Shown: positions 1 to 7,072 of the stretch, piece by piece
How positions within the stretch are numbered: position 1 is the first letter of the stretch
Layout: every line of letters begins with the position of its first letter
Notes under the pieces: generated by a model
The model's input: only the letters and a program-made list of their open reading frames with translations
Databases searched by the model: none
Told to the model about the DNA's origin: nothing
Position numbers and translations under genes: made by a program
From: Pseudomonadota bacterium
Lineage (GTDB): Bacteria; Pseudomonadota; Gammaproteobacteria; Competibacterales; Competibacteraceae
Assembly: GCA_018262135.1 (NCBI GenBank)
Contig: JAGTSD010000168.1
Coordinates: 1 to 9,233 of the forward strand
Length of the DNA stretch: 9,233 nucleotides
Direction: 5' to 3'

Positions 1-29
1 ATTTCTATCAGTAGCCATTTCATATTCAT
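1..29 (-). CDS. Possible start of a divergent gene (5' fragment only)
   Basis: On the minus strand an ATG at 29-27 is preceded by AGAGGA with 8 bases between, a good ribosome binding site. The reading frame runs open to the window edge as MNMKWLLIE, which could begin a signal peptide or membrane segment. Only about nine residues are visible, so no family can be named. The AT-rich stretch 30-90 would then be a shared divergent promoter region with the hydrolase gene. Chance occurrence is quite possible. Confidence 0.3.
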
Positions 30-82
30 CGTTAAATCCTCTTGAGCTGAAGGCCTATATTTTAATAAAACCTATAAAGAAA

Positions 83-91
83 TGGTATAAC
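83..91 (+). promoter_or_regulatory. Candidate extended -10 promoter of the hydrolase gene
   Basis: TGGTATAAC matches the extended -10 form TGnTATAAT with one mismatch, and sits in an AT-rich block (about 50-90) inside a GC-rich region. No good -35 is seen, which is tolerated for extended -10 promoters. A run of seven C (91-97) follows directly, so transcription would begin at or just after a homopolymer. This is a pattern-based prediction only. Confidence 0.4.
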
Positions 92-146
92 CCCCCCACA
101 ACAGGACGGCCTGCTTGCGGGCGCAACGAGAGAGGAGTGGAAATTC

Positions 147-1238
147 ATGCTGGACTGGGACTTGGCAACGCTACTGTTCATCATTGTTGCAGCATGGCTG
201 CTGCTCCATCGCTTTTTAAAGGGTCCGAGTCTGCGGGCTTATGACCAGCCGGTGGAAAGTCGCCCAGGTTTGCGGGATGCCGCCAGCGCCGATCATGAGG
301 AAGCGGTACGCTTGCTGGAACAGGCCGCCACCGAGATTCGGTCCGCTTCCCTGAAACAGCGGTTGACGGCGATTCGGCGGGTGATGGAGCGGGGTTTTCT
401 GGATGCAGCGCTGGTGAATGCTTCGGAGTATCGCATTGAGGAAACCAGCGCTGGCGGCGTCGCCGGCGAGTGGGTGCTGGCGCCGCAATCCGATCCGAAC
501 CGCCGGGTGCTGTACCTGCACGGCGGTGCTTTCGTCAGCGGTTGCCCGCGCGGCCATCGCATGATCACTACCCGCCTGGCACGGGCTACGGGCGCTGCAG
601 TGCTGGCGCTGGATTACCGGCTGATGCCGGAGCATACGCGCCGGGACATGATCGCCGATTGTCAGGCCGGCTATCGCTGGATTCTGGACCACGGTCCCGA
701 CGGGCCGGCGCCGGTCCGCGAACTGTTCGTGGCCGGTGACTCGGCGGGAGGCAACCTGGCGCTCATGCTGATCGCCTGGGCGCGCGACGCTGGTTTGCAC
801 GCCGCGAACGGCGCCATGGCATTGTCGCCGACCGTGGATATGACGCTATCCAGCCCCACCTTCAAGAGCAATCGCAAAACCGATTTGATGTTGGGTCCCG
901 GTTTGGGGAGGTTTCTGCGCCTACCCAAAACGGTCTATCTGCTCCTGACCTGGGGCTGGAGCCGGATGGTCCCGTCGAATCCACTGATCTCCCCGGTTTT
1001 CGGCGATCTGTCCAGACTGCCGCCGGTGCTGGTGCAGGCCAGCGAGGCGGAGATGATGCTGGGTGATGCCCGGCGCTACGTCAATAAAGCTCGCGCCGCC
1101 AAGTCCAGCGCGGAACTGGAAACCTGGCCGGGCATGTTGCATGTCTGGCACATCTTCGAGCCGATCCTGCCGGAGGCGCGGGAAGCGTTCGATCGCATCG
1201 GCCAGTTCGTGGAACGCTGTACCGCACGTCAGGAGTGA
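147..1238 (+). CDS. Membrane-anchored alpha/beta hydrolase (HSL-type esterase/lipase)
   Basis: This 363-residue protein is a predicted carboxylesterase of the hormone-sensitive-lipase (bacterial family IV) type, hydrolysing ester bonds of an unknown substrate. The HGG oxyanion-hole motif is at residues 125-127 and the nucleophile elbow GDSAG at 197-201, with Ser199 as nucleophile. The catalytic His is probably H332. The acid lies in the stretch SEAEMMLGDA near 299-308: by the usual DPLxD spacing it would be E302, with D307 as alternative. Residues about 6-21 form one hydrophobic helix followed by basic residues, so the enzyme is probably anchored in the inner membrane by its N-terminus; a cleavable signal is less likely. 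The start is supported by AGGAG at 133-137, nine bases before the ATG. It stands alone, converging on the Uma2 gene. The substrate cannot be told from sequence; a role in lipid or storage-polymer turnover would be guesswork. Confidence 0.88.
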   Translation: MLDWDLATLLFIIVAAWLLLHRFLKGPSLRAYDQPVESRPGLRDAASADHEEAVRLLEQAATEIRSASLKQRLTAIRRVMERGFLDAALVNASEYRIEETSAGGVAGEWVLAPQSDPNRRVLYLHGGAFVSGCPRGHRMITTRLARATGAAVLALDYRLMPEHTRRDMIADCQAGYRWILDHGPDGPAPVRELFVAGDSAGGNLALMLIAWARDAGLHAANGAMALSPTVDMTLSSPTFKSNRKTDLMLGPGLGRFLRLPKTVYLLLTWGWSRMVPSNPLISPVFGDLSRLPPVLVQASEAEMMLGDARRYVNKARAAKSSAELETWPGMLHVWHIFEPILPEAREAFDRIGQFVERCTARQE

Positions 1239-1263
1239 ACAAGCACAGGGTAAAGCTAACCGG

Positions 1264-1290
1264 TCGAGGCAGGATCAAACCCTGCCTCGA
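1264..1290. terminator. Perfect 10-bp hairpin between convergent genes
   Basis: TCGAGGCAGG (1264-1273) and CCTGCCTCGA (1281-1290) are exact inverted repeats around a 7-base loop. The hairpin lies between the stop of the hydrolase gene and the stop of the Uma2 gene. Neither side has a T-run, so it is not a standard intrinsic terminator. It may still stop or stabilise both convergent transcripts. Confidence 0.55.
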
Positions 1291-1291
1291 A

Positions 1292-1990
1292 TCAATCGGG
1301 CTCGACGCCCAGCTCCCGCAACCGTTGCGCCAGGCGTTCAGCCCGTTGCCGTTCCTGTTCGGCCCGTTGTCGTTCCTGTTCGCGCTGTTGGTGTTCCCAT
1401 TTCGCCGCTTCTGCCGGCGTGGGAACCAGCTGACCGGCTTCATCGAAGTAGCGCAACTGGCCGTTCGCCACCCCCAAATACAGCCCCAGCACCTCGCTCC
1501 AGCGCCAGTCCCGCGCATCGGCAGGAATCGCCGCAAACTGTTTTCCCGTCAGGCGGAAACCGGCGAATTCCAGCGTGATCGGTGAAAACCAGAAGTATTC
1601 CGGGGTGTGGAATATGTTCTGGTACAGGGCTTTCTTGTCAGTCCGGTCCACCTTGGCGGTGGAATCCGACAGCAGTTCGATGATCAAATCCGGGTAGCGC
1701 CCGCCCTCCTCCCACACCACCCAGGAGTTGCGCGGCTCTCGACTCACGTCGCGCACCAGAAAGAAATCCGGGCCGCGAAATTCCCGGCGGCGTAACTGTT
1801 GATGAGTGTAGTAGACGGTAAGATTGGCGCCGATGAAAAAATCGTCCCGGTCCTGCCAACGCCACTCCAGGCTGCTGACCAGCAGCGCCAGTTGTTGATA
1901 GTGTTGGGTGCTTTCCATTTCCGGTTCATCGCTCAACAGTTGCCGGGCATCCGGCATAAGATCAGCCATTTGTAGTGCAGTGACGTACAT
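1292..1990 (-). CDS. Uma2 family (DUF820) PD-(D/E)XK nuclease-like protein
   Basis: The protein belongs to the Uma2/DUF820 family, which has a restriction-endonuclease-like fold; biological roles in this family are poorly known. The typical core is visible: a GPDFFLVRD stretch, then YPDLIIELLSDST with the PD...E pair, then a basic D-x-x-D-K-K segment and EYFWF. The C-terminal tail (about the last 40 residues) is a charged Gln/Glu/Arg coiled coil containing two copies of EQERQRA, common in this family, ending RELGVEPD. I choose the ATG at 1990 (232 aa) because GGGAGAGG lies five bases upstream. The in-frame ATG at 2005 (237 aa) has no ribosome binding site. It follows hoxW by 46 bases with no terminator between, so it may be read from the hox promoter, although no functional link to hydrogenase is known. 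Such genes are often multicopy and transferred horizontally. Confidence 0.82.
   Translation of the reverse strand: MYVTALQMADLMPDARQLLSDEPEMESTQHYQQLALLVSSLEWRWQDRDDFFIGANLTVYYTHQQLRRREFRGPDFFLVRDVSREPRNSWVVWEEGGRYPDLIIELLSDSTAKVDRTDKKALYQNIFHTPEYFWFSPITLEFAGFRLTGKQFAAIPADARDWRWSEVLGLYLGVANGQLRYFDEAGQLVPTPAEAAKWEHQQREQERQRAEQERQRAERLAQRLRELGVEPD
1341..1382. repeat. Two-unit 21-bp tandem repeat inside the Uma2 gene
   Basis: Bases 1341-1361 and 1362-1382 are 21-bp units differing at one position (GCCCGTTGCC versus GCCCGTTGTC at the start of each unit). A degenerate partial copy continues to about 1400. Each unit encodes seven residues, EQERQRA, one heptad of the coiled-coil tail, so copy-number change would lengthen or shorten the coil without breaking the frame. 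Confidence 0.85.
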
Positions 1991-2036
1991 GACAGCCTCT
2001 CCCATGTCGTCAGATGGTTTCGATGAGAAAATTTTT

Positions 2037-2558
2037 TCAGATTTCGACCAGATGTTGCCATCTTTCGACCCGCGGCATGGTGAGCAGTTGCTCGGCGAAA
2101 GAGAGCGCCGCCATAAGATGGACTTCCGCCGCCGCGCTCAGCAGGTCGCCCAGTTCGAACCGTTCGCCGCGAATGGCCAGTTGAAACGCCGGCGGCGGTG
2201 GACAACGGTAGATTTGGTTGTAGACGTGCAGCACGGCGGCGGGCGACAGGGCGTGGCTGGTGTAGCTGGTATCACGCGCCGGTTGCAGGCGGGTGAATTC
2301 AAACGGCGGCGGACAGGACATGCTGGCGTCCACGAACAGCGCCAGCGCCCGCCCCTCCAAATCCACCGCGTGTTCGATCTGCAACTGAAAGTCGGTGAGC
2401 AGTTCGATATCGTCCTCTTCGCCGCGCTGCTCGCATAGCTCCGCCAGCCGTTCCAGAAACAGTGGTCCCAGCGCGTCGTCACCCCGGCTGGGATTGCCGA
2501 CGGCAAGAATCAACAGACCGGGGCAGCGCTGCTCAGGGAGCGTCCCTGACGGTTCCAT
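2037..2558 (-). CDS. hoxW: Hydrogenase maturation endopeptidase HoxW (HycI/HybD type)
   Basis: The 173-residue protein is the specific protease that removes the C-terminal extension of the hydrogenase large subunit once nickel is inserted. It shows the family motif GNPSRGDDALG at 21-31. Expected nickel-sensing residues by comparison with HybD are D28, D77 (in FVDAS) and H102 (in SHALSP). The gene sits directly after hoxH, and its ATG overlaps the end of hoxH by 26 bases, suggesting translational coupling. The site upstream of the ATG is a weak ribosome binding site, consistent with coupling. hoxW next to hoxH is the known order in the Ralstonia NAD-reducing hydrogenase operon. Length is normal for the family and no key residue is missing. 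Confidence 0.92.
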   Translation of the reverse strand: MEPSGTLPEQRCPGLLILAVGNPSRGDDALGPLFLERLAELCEQRGEEDDIELLTDFQLQIEHAVDLEGRALALFVDASMSCPPPFEFTRLQPARDTSYTSHALSPAAVLHVYNQIYRCPPPPAFQLAIRGERFELGDLLSAAAEVHLMAALSFAEQLLTMPRVERWQHLVEI

Positions 2559-4023
2559 CCGCGTCCCGCACCAGGCAATCCATCACTGCCCCACTCTCTT
2601 CCTCCACTAACTCCACGATCAGCGGCATCTGGCCCAGGGCGTGGGTAGCGCAGGACAGGCAGGGATCGTAGGCCCGCACCGCCACCTCGATCTGGTTCAG
2701 CAGCGGCTCGGTCAGTTCCTTGCCGTCCAGATAACGCTCCGCCACCTGGCGAATGGACTCGTTCATCGCCTGATTATTGTTGGTGGTGGACACGATGAGG
2801 TTGGCCTTCTCGATCAATCCATCTTCGTTGATGCGGTAGTGGTGGAACAGCGTGCCGCGCGGCGCTTCGATCACCCCGACGCCTTCGCGCGTCATCTCGC
2901 CCCGCACCACCAGTTCGTCGCCAAAAATGTCCGGGTCGAGCAGCAATTCGTGGATCGCCTCGGCGGCGTGCAACAGTTCGATCATTCGCGCCCAGTGATA
3001 GGCCAGGGTGAGGTGAACCGGCTGGCCCTCGCCCAGCGCCGCGAACTCCCGCCGCTCCTCCTCGGCCAGTGGCGTGGCGATGAAATCGCAGTTGTTGACC
3101 CGGGCCAGCGGCCCCACCCGGTACCAGCCCCGTTCCGGCCCCAGCGAGTTGATGAACGGAAACTTCATGTAGCTCCACGGCTTGACCTGCTCGCGGAGCA
3201 CCTGGGCATAGCGCCGGTAATCCAGATGATCGAACAGAATCTCGCCCCGGTCGTTTATGGCCCGCAACCCGCCGTGGTACAGATCCAGGGCCCCGTCGGC
3301 GCGCACCAGGCTGAGGTAATTGGAGCGGATGGTGGCGAAATCGCCGAAATAGCCAGGGTTCAGGGCATAGGCCTGCTTGATCAGTTTAACGATGTTGCGG
3401 CCCCACTGGATCATCAGGTCGAGATCGACCAGCAGGTAATTGCGCTCCTGCAGGGTCAGCGCCTTGTTCACCCCACCGGGCACGTTACCGGTGCCGTGCA
3501 CCCGTTTGCCGGCGGTGACCCGGATCACCTCCTGGCCGTACTTGCGCAGCCTGACCCCTTGGCGGGCGACGTCGGGGTAATCGGCCATCACCCCGCCGAT
3601 GTTGCGGCGGGCGACCTCGGCGTCGAACTCGAACAGGAAATCCGGCGAGGCCAGATGGAAGAAATGCACCGCGTGCGATTGCAGGGTCTGGCCGTAGTGC
3701 ATCAGCCGGCGGATTTTCTCGGCAGTCGGGGTGATCTCGTGCGCCCCGACCAGTTGATCGACCGCCTTGGAAGCCGCCAGGTTATGGCTGACCGGGCAAA
3801 TCCCGCACAGCCGCTGCACCACCACCGGTACTTCCCAGTAGGGCCGGCCCTGGATGAATTTCTCGAAGCCGCGAAACTCGACGATGTGCAGCCGCGCCTG
3901 ACGGATGTGATGGTCCCGATCCGTTAGCAGCGTGACCTTGCCGTGACCCTCGACCCGGCTGAGCGGGTCGATGGCGATCCGACACAGATATTCCGGCTGG
4001 GCAGCCGTTTCCAGGGTGCTCAT
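2533..4023 (-). CDS. hoxH: NAD-reducing [NiFe] hydrogenase large subunit HoxH
   Basis: HoxH carries the [NiFe] active site that interconverts H2 with protons and electrons in the cytoplasmic, bidirectional NAD(H)-linked group 3d hydrogenase. The N-terminal motif RLCGICPVSH gives nickel/iron ligands C73 and C76. The C-terminal motif DPCLSCATH gives C455 and C458. The conserved RVEGHGK segment is at 23-29. The 496-residue product is a precursor: HoxW should cut just after H461, releasing a 35-residue tail, somewhat longer than the tail I recall for Ralstonia HoxH (about 24). The ATG at 4023 has GAGG a few bases upstream, and the gene starts 12 bases after the hoxY stop. All active-site cysteines are present, so the subunit itself looks functional. 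Assignment to group 3d rests on overall sequence pattern and on the FUYH gene order. Confidence 0.97.
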   Translation of the reverse strand: MSTLETAAQPEYLCRIAIDPLSRVEGHGKVTLLTDRDHHIRQARLHIVEFRGFEKFIQGRPYWEVPVVVQRLCGICPVSHNLAASKAVDQLVGAHEITPTAEKIRRLMHYGQTLQSHAVHFFHLASPDFLFEFDAEVARRNIGGVMADYPDVARQGVRLRKYGQEVIRVTAGKRVHGTGNVPGGVNKALTLQERNYLLVDLDLMIQWGRNIVKLIKQAYALNPGYFGDFATIRSNYLSLVRADGALDLYHGGLRAINDRGEILFDHLDYRRYAQVLREQVKPWSYMKFPFINSLGPERGWYRVGPLARVNNCDFIATPLAEEERREFAALGEGQPVHLTLAYHWARMIELLHAAEAIHELLLDPDIFGDELVVRGEMTREGVGVIEAPRGTLFHHYRINEDGLIEKANLIVSTTNNNQAMNESIRQVAERYLDGKELTEPLLNQIEVAVRAYDPCLSCATHALGQMPLIVELVEEESGAVMDCLVRDADGTVRDAP

Positions 4024-4035
4024 GGCGCGCCTCGC

Positions 4036-4578
4036 TCAATCGTAATGAATCTGGGTATAGGGCAGCGCGAGCGGCTGGCCTGACAACAGTTGATTTACGA
4101 AGGTCCAGATCGCATCCGCCGACGGCGGGCAGCCGGGCAGGAAGTAGTCGATCTTCACCACTTCATGCAGCGGATGCACCTGATTCAGCAACAGCGGAAT
4201 TTCCGGATCGTTGGGAATCTGGGGATTGACCAGGCCGATGCCGCGCAGATAGGACTCTTCCAGACAGTCCTTGAGGTCGTACTGGTTGCGCATCGCCGGG
4301 ACGCCGCCGCTCAGCGCGCAGGCGCCGATGGCGACCAGAATCTTGCAGCGCGCCCGGAATTCCATCAGCACGTGGACGTTTTCGGCGTTGCAGACCCCGC
4401 CCTCGATCAGGCCGAGATCGCAGTCGCCCAGTTCCTTGATGTCAGTCAGCGGGCTGCGGTCCAACTCTACCCGCTCGGCCAGCTCGAACAGCCGCTCGTC
4501 CAGATCGAGCAGCGACATGTGGCAGCCGAAGCAGCCGGCCAGCGAGCAGGTAGCGATCTTCAGTTTGGGCTCAATCAT
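4036..4578 (-). CDS. hoxY: NAD-reducing [NiFe] hydrogenase small subunit HoxY
   Basis: HoxY holds the [4Fe-4S] cluster proximal to the [NiFe] site and passes electrons between HoxH and the HoxFU diaphorase. The 180 residues form the short group 3d small subunit, lacking the Tat signal and extra clusters of membrane-bound hydrogenases. Likely ligands are C16 and C19 (motif CFGC), C87 (in GACALSGG) and C150 (in LPGCPPSAD); the spacing agrees with my recollection of Ralstonia HoxY. The ATG at 4578 overlaps the end of the hoxU frame by 8 bases but has its own strong ribosome binding site at 4586-4594. HoxY could therefore be translated even though ribosomes reading hoxU stop early. Intact and normal in length. 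Confidence 0.96.
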   Translation of the reverse strand: MIEPKLKIATCSLAGCFGCHMSLLDLDERLFELAERVELDRSPLTDIKELGDCDLGLIEGGVCNAENVHVLMEFRARCKILVAIGACALSGGVPAMRNQYDLKDCLEESYLRGIGLVNPQIPNDPEIPLLLNQVHPLHEVVKIDYFLPGCPPSADAIWTFVNQLLSGQPLALPYTQIHYD

Positions 4579-5258
4579 GGCGGCGTCCTCCCTTGCTTTC
4601 CGAGAGCGTCGCCACGTCGCCCACCACGCTGATCGGCTTGCGGTCGTAGAGCCGCTGGCCGATGGGAATCTCGTAACCCCGGTGCTTGGTCAGAATCGCC
4701 CCGGTCGGACAGACCTGAGCGGCCTTGTCGCGGATACTGAAATCAGTCGCACCCAGCTTGCCGGACGGCGTATTGACCACCAGATGGGCCTGGATGCCTC
4801 GCCCCTGCACCGCGAAGATATTTTTGCCGTCCACGTCGCGGCTGGCCCGCACGCATAGTTCGCACAGGATGCAGCGGTTGAAATCGATCACCGCCTCGGG
4901 ATGGGAAGCGTCCACCGGCCGGCGCGGATAGAAATGGGTGTAATGCGGCGCCAGCATTCCGACGTAATAAGCCACCGCCTGCAAACAGCATTTGCAGGAT
5001 GCCGCGCCGGATCTCGCGGATCTCGCCGGTCTCGCTCTCCACGGTCTGGCCTGCCGCCGCCGGAGTGGTACAGGCAGCCTGCATCCGGCCGTTGACCTTG
5101 ACCAGGCAGACTCGGCAACTGCCGTGCGGAGCGAACTCCCGGTTGAAGCACAGATGCGGAATGTAGACGCCGGCGGCCAGCGCAGCGGTCATAAGGGTCT
5201 GGCCGTCCTGGAACGGCACTCGCCGCCCGTCCAGCGTGAAGCTCTGCTCTTCGCTCAT
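4571..5258 (-). pseudogene. hoxU: hoxU, diaphorase iron-sulfur subunit, broken by deletion and frameshift
   Basis: HoxU is the ferredoxin-like subunit (NuoG N-terminus homologue) that wires the HoxF flavin to HoxY. The 5' part, from ATG 5258, gives 92 normal residues with the [2Fe-2S] ligands C37, C48, C51 and C63. Its ATG overlaps the hoxF stop (ATGA). Near 4984-4988 the homology jumps to another frame. From LQAVAYYVGML onward it continues to 4571 with CILCELC and the later VCPTGAI cysteines. Between RRGILQMLF and LQAVAYY, the family normally has about 17 residues holding a His-Cys-Cys-Cys [4Fe-4S] ligand set (EGNH-x-CPSCE type); these are absent. Read as written, the product is 171 residues, the last 79 out of frame, ending at 4743. 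Because ligands are missing as well as the frame, ribosomal slippage could not restore function. It is either a true recent mutation or an assembly error in otherwise intact operon DNA. Confidence 0.9.
4586..4594 (-). promoter_or_regulatory. Strong ribosome binding site of hoxY
   Basis: On the minus strand AAGGGAGGA lies seven bases before the hoxY ATG, inside the last codons of the hoxU frame. It matters because the shifted hoxU reading frame ends at 4743, well before hoxY, so hoxY cannot depend on coupling to that ribosome. Confidence 0.75.
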
Positions 5259-7072
5259 GGCATGGTTCCCAGCATCAGTTCCTCTTCGCGCAAATATGCG
5301 CCCGGATCGCTGCGCCCCGTCAATTGCCGGGCCTGTTCCAGCGCCGCGTCCAAATCGAAGGCCGGCTCGAAGGCGGTAGAGCGAAGCCGCCGTTCCCAGG
5401 ACTCCGGGAACTGGTCGAGGCTGTCCAGCACCGGATTGGGCGCGGTCTGGCCCAGCCCGCAATGACAGGCGACCCGCATGATCCGGCCCAGCTTGCGCAT
5501 CTCCTCCAGATCGTAGCGAGTGCCGTGACCGGTATGCACCTTCGTCACCAGATCGCGCATCAGCGAAGTGCCCACCCGACAGGGCGTACAGAAACCACAG
5601 CTTTCGTGGACGAAGAACTGGGTAAAGTTGCGGATGCCATCGAGGATATCGCGCTGATGGTTGAACACCATGAACGAGCCGCCGGTGGCCAAATCCTCAA
5701 AACAGATGCGCCGGTTGAACTGGCGGGCGGAAATCATGTGCCCGGCGGGGCCGGCCATTTGAATACCCTGGGCGTCCGGCGCGCCGCAATCCTCCAGAAC
5801 CCGCTGCACGGTGACGCCAAAGGGGTATTCATAGATGCCGGGCCGCTCGCAGTCACCGCTGAGGCTGAGCAGCTTGGTGCCCTTGGATTCCGCTGTACCA
5901 CGACTGGCGAACCAGGCCCCGCCCTCAACCGCGATCTTGGCGGCGGATGCAAAGGTCTCGACGTTGTTGACCACGGTCGGCTTGTTCAAGTAGCCATGGG
6001 TGGTTGGGAACGGCGGGCGGATGCGCGGCACCCCGTGCTTGCCTTCCAGCGATTCGATCAGCGCCGATTCCTCGCCGCAAACGTAGGCCCCGGCGCCCAA
6101 GTGGATGTCGATGTCGAAACTGAAGGTCGGGTCGTCCAGGATGGCCTCGCCCAGCAAGCCAGCCTCGCGGCGGCGCTGCAAGGTCGCCTGGAGCGAATCC
6201 AGCAGATAGCGGTACTCGCCGCGCAGGTAGACGAAACCCTGGCGGGCGCCAATGACCTGACCGCACAGGGTCATGCCTTCGAACACCAGGTCGGCGAAAT
6301 CCTGCATCAACACCCGGTCCTTGAAGGTGCCCGGCTCGCCCTCGTCGGCGTTGCAGACGACGTATTTCACCTCACCCGGCGCCGAGCGGCAGGAAATCCA
6401 CTTGGTAGCAGACCGGAACCCGGCGCCGCCCTGGCCGCGCAGGCCGGACTTGACCAACTCCTCCAGGATCGCCTCCGGGCCGCGCTTCAACACCGCCCGC
6501 AGTGCCGAACCGTCGGCGAAATGCCGGCCCAGCAAAATATCGGCGCGGCGGATGTTGCTGACCACCTCGAAGAACTCGCGCGGCCATTGCGCCAGCAGGA
6601 TTTGTCCGTTCACCAGTTCGACGATTCGGTCCAGGCGCGCCGTGTCCAAACGGGTCAGTGCGTAGCCGTTGACCAGCGCCGCCGGCCCCTGGTCGCACAT
6701 GCCAGTGCAGGAAGTCGTCCCGACCGTGACCAAACCATCCGCGCGGGTCTCGCCAATCCCGATGCCCAGCCGGTCGCAGAGATAGTGCAGCAACTCACGG
6801 TTGCCCAGCATCCGGTCGGTGATGTTGTCGCTGAACAGGATGTCGTAGGAACCGCGCGGGGCGGTATAGAGGAAGGAATAGAACTCGGCAACGCTGTGCA
6901 CCTTGACGGGGGAAATATCGAGTTCCTCGGCGACCCGTTCCAGGGCCTCGGGCGACAGCCAGGTCAGATGGTCCTGCACGTCGCGCAGGATTTGCAACAA
7001 CCGGGTCGGCATACCGCTGTGGCGCTGGATGATTTCACGAATCATCCCGCTGAGTGCATCAGGTTCCGCCAT
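5255..7072 (-). CDS. hoxF: Hydrogenase diaphorase subunit HoxF (NuoE-NuoF fusion)
   Basis: HoxF is the flavoprotein that exchanges electrons with NAD(H). The 605 residues match the fused form: a NuoE-like thioredoxin-fold domain (about 1-160) and a NuoF-like domain (about 175-600). The second domain shows the nucleotide-binding stretch GLRGQGGAGF at 210-219, the FMN-region NADEGEPGTFKDR at 241-253, GAGAYVCGEESALIE at 326-340, and a [4Fe-4S] site with C492, C495 and C498 (SCGFCTPC) plus C538 (HCGLGQTAPNP). The NuoE-like domain keeps only one cysteine pair (C122 and C126). The first pair of the usual four [2Fe-2S] ligands is not seen, which I believe is normal for fused HoxF. The ATG at 7072 has GGAGGT five bases upstream. 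It is the first gene of the operon; no hoxE precedes it, as expected for the FUYH type. Confidence 0.96.
   Translation of the reverse strand: MAEPDALSGMIREIIQRHSGMPTRLLQILRDVQDHLTWLSPEALERVAEELDISPVKVHSVAEFYSFLYTAPRGSYDILFSDNITDRMLGNRELLHYLCDRLGIGIGETRADGLVTVGTTSCTGMCDQGPAALVNGYALTRLDTARLDRIVELVNGQILLAQWPREFFEVVSNIRRADILLGRHFADGSALRAVLKRGPEAILEELVKSGLRGQGGAGFRSATKWISCRSAPGEVKYVVCNADEGEPGTFKDRVLMQDFADLVFEGMTLCGQVIGARQGFVYLRGEYRYLLDSLQATLQRRREAGLLGEAILDDPTFSFDIDIHLGAGAYVCGEESALIESLEGKHGVPRIRPPFPTTHGYLNKPTVVNNVETFASAAKIAVEGGAWFASRGTAESKGTKLLSLSGDCERPGIYEYPFGVTVQRVLEDCGAPDAQGIQMAGPAGHMISARQFNRRICFEDLATGGSFMVFNHQRDILDGIRNFTQFFVHESCGFCTPCRVGTSLMRDLVTKVHTGHGTRYDLEEMRKLGRIMRVACHCGLGQTAPNPVLDSLDQFPESWERRLRSTAFEPAFDLDAALEQARQLTGRSDPGAYLREEELMLGTMP

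Noticed and set aside
2641..3927. Long plus-strand open frame (428 codons) opposite hoxH
   Set aside because: It is antisense to a well-supported hoxH gene, has shadow-type composition (rich in Val, Gln, His, Asp) and no recognisable domain.
4571..4984. Independent short ferredoxin gene starting at TTG 4984
   Set aside because: The sequence is the C-terminal part of HoxU, and the TTG has no ribosome binding site; it is better read as a fragment of the broken gene.
4981..4995. Programmed ribosomal frameshift site in hoxU
   Set aside because: There is no slippery heptamer, and shifting frame would still not supply the missing cluster ligands.
4743..5462. A single 239-residue minus-strand protein replacing hoxU
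   Set aside because: Only its middle part (5258-4985) is real HoxU; the first part overlaps hoxF and the last 79 residues are out-of-frame read-through.
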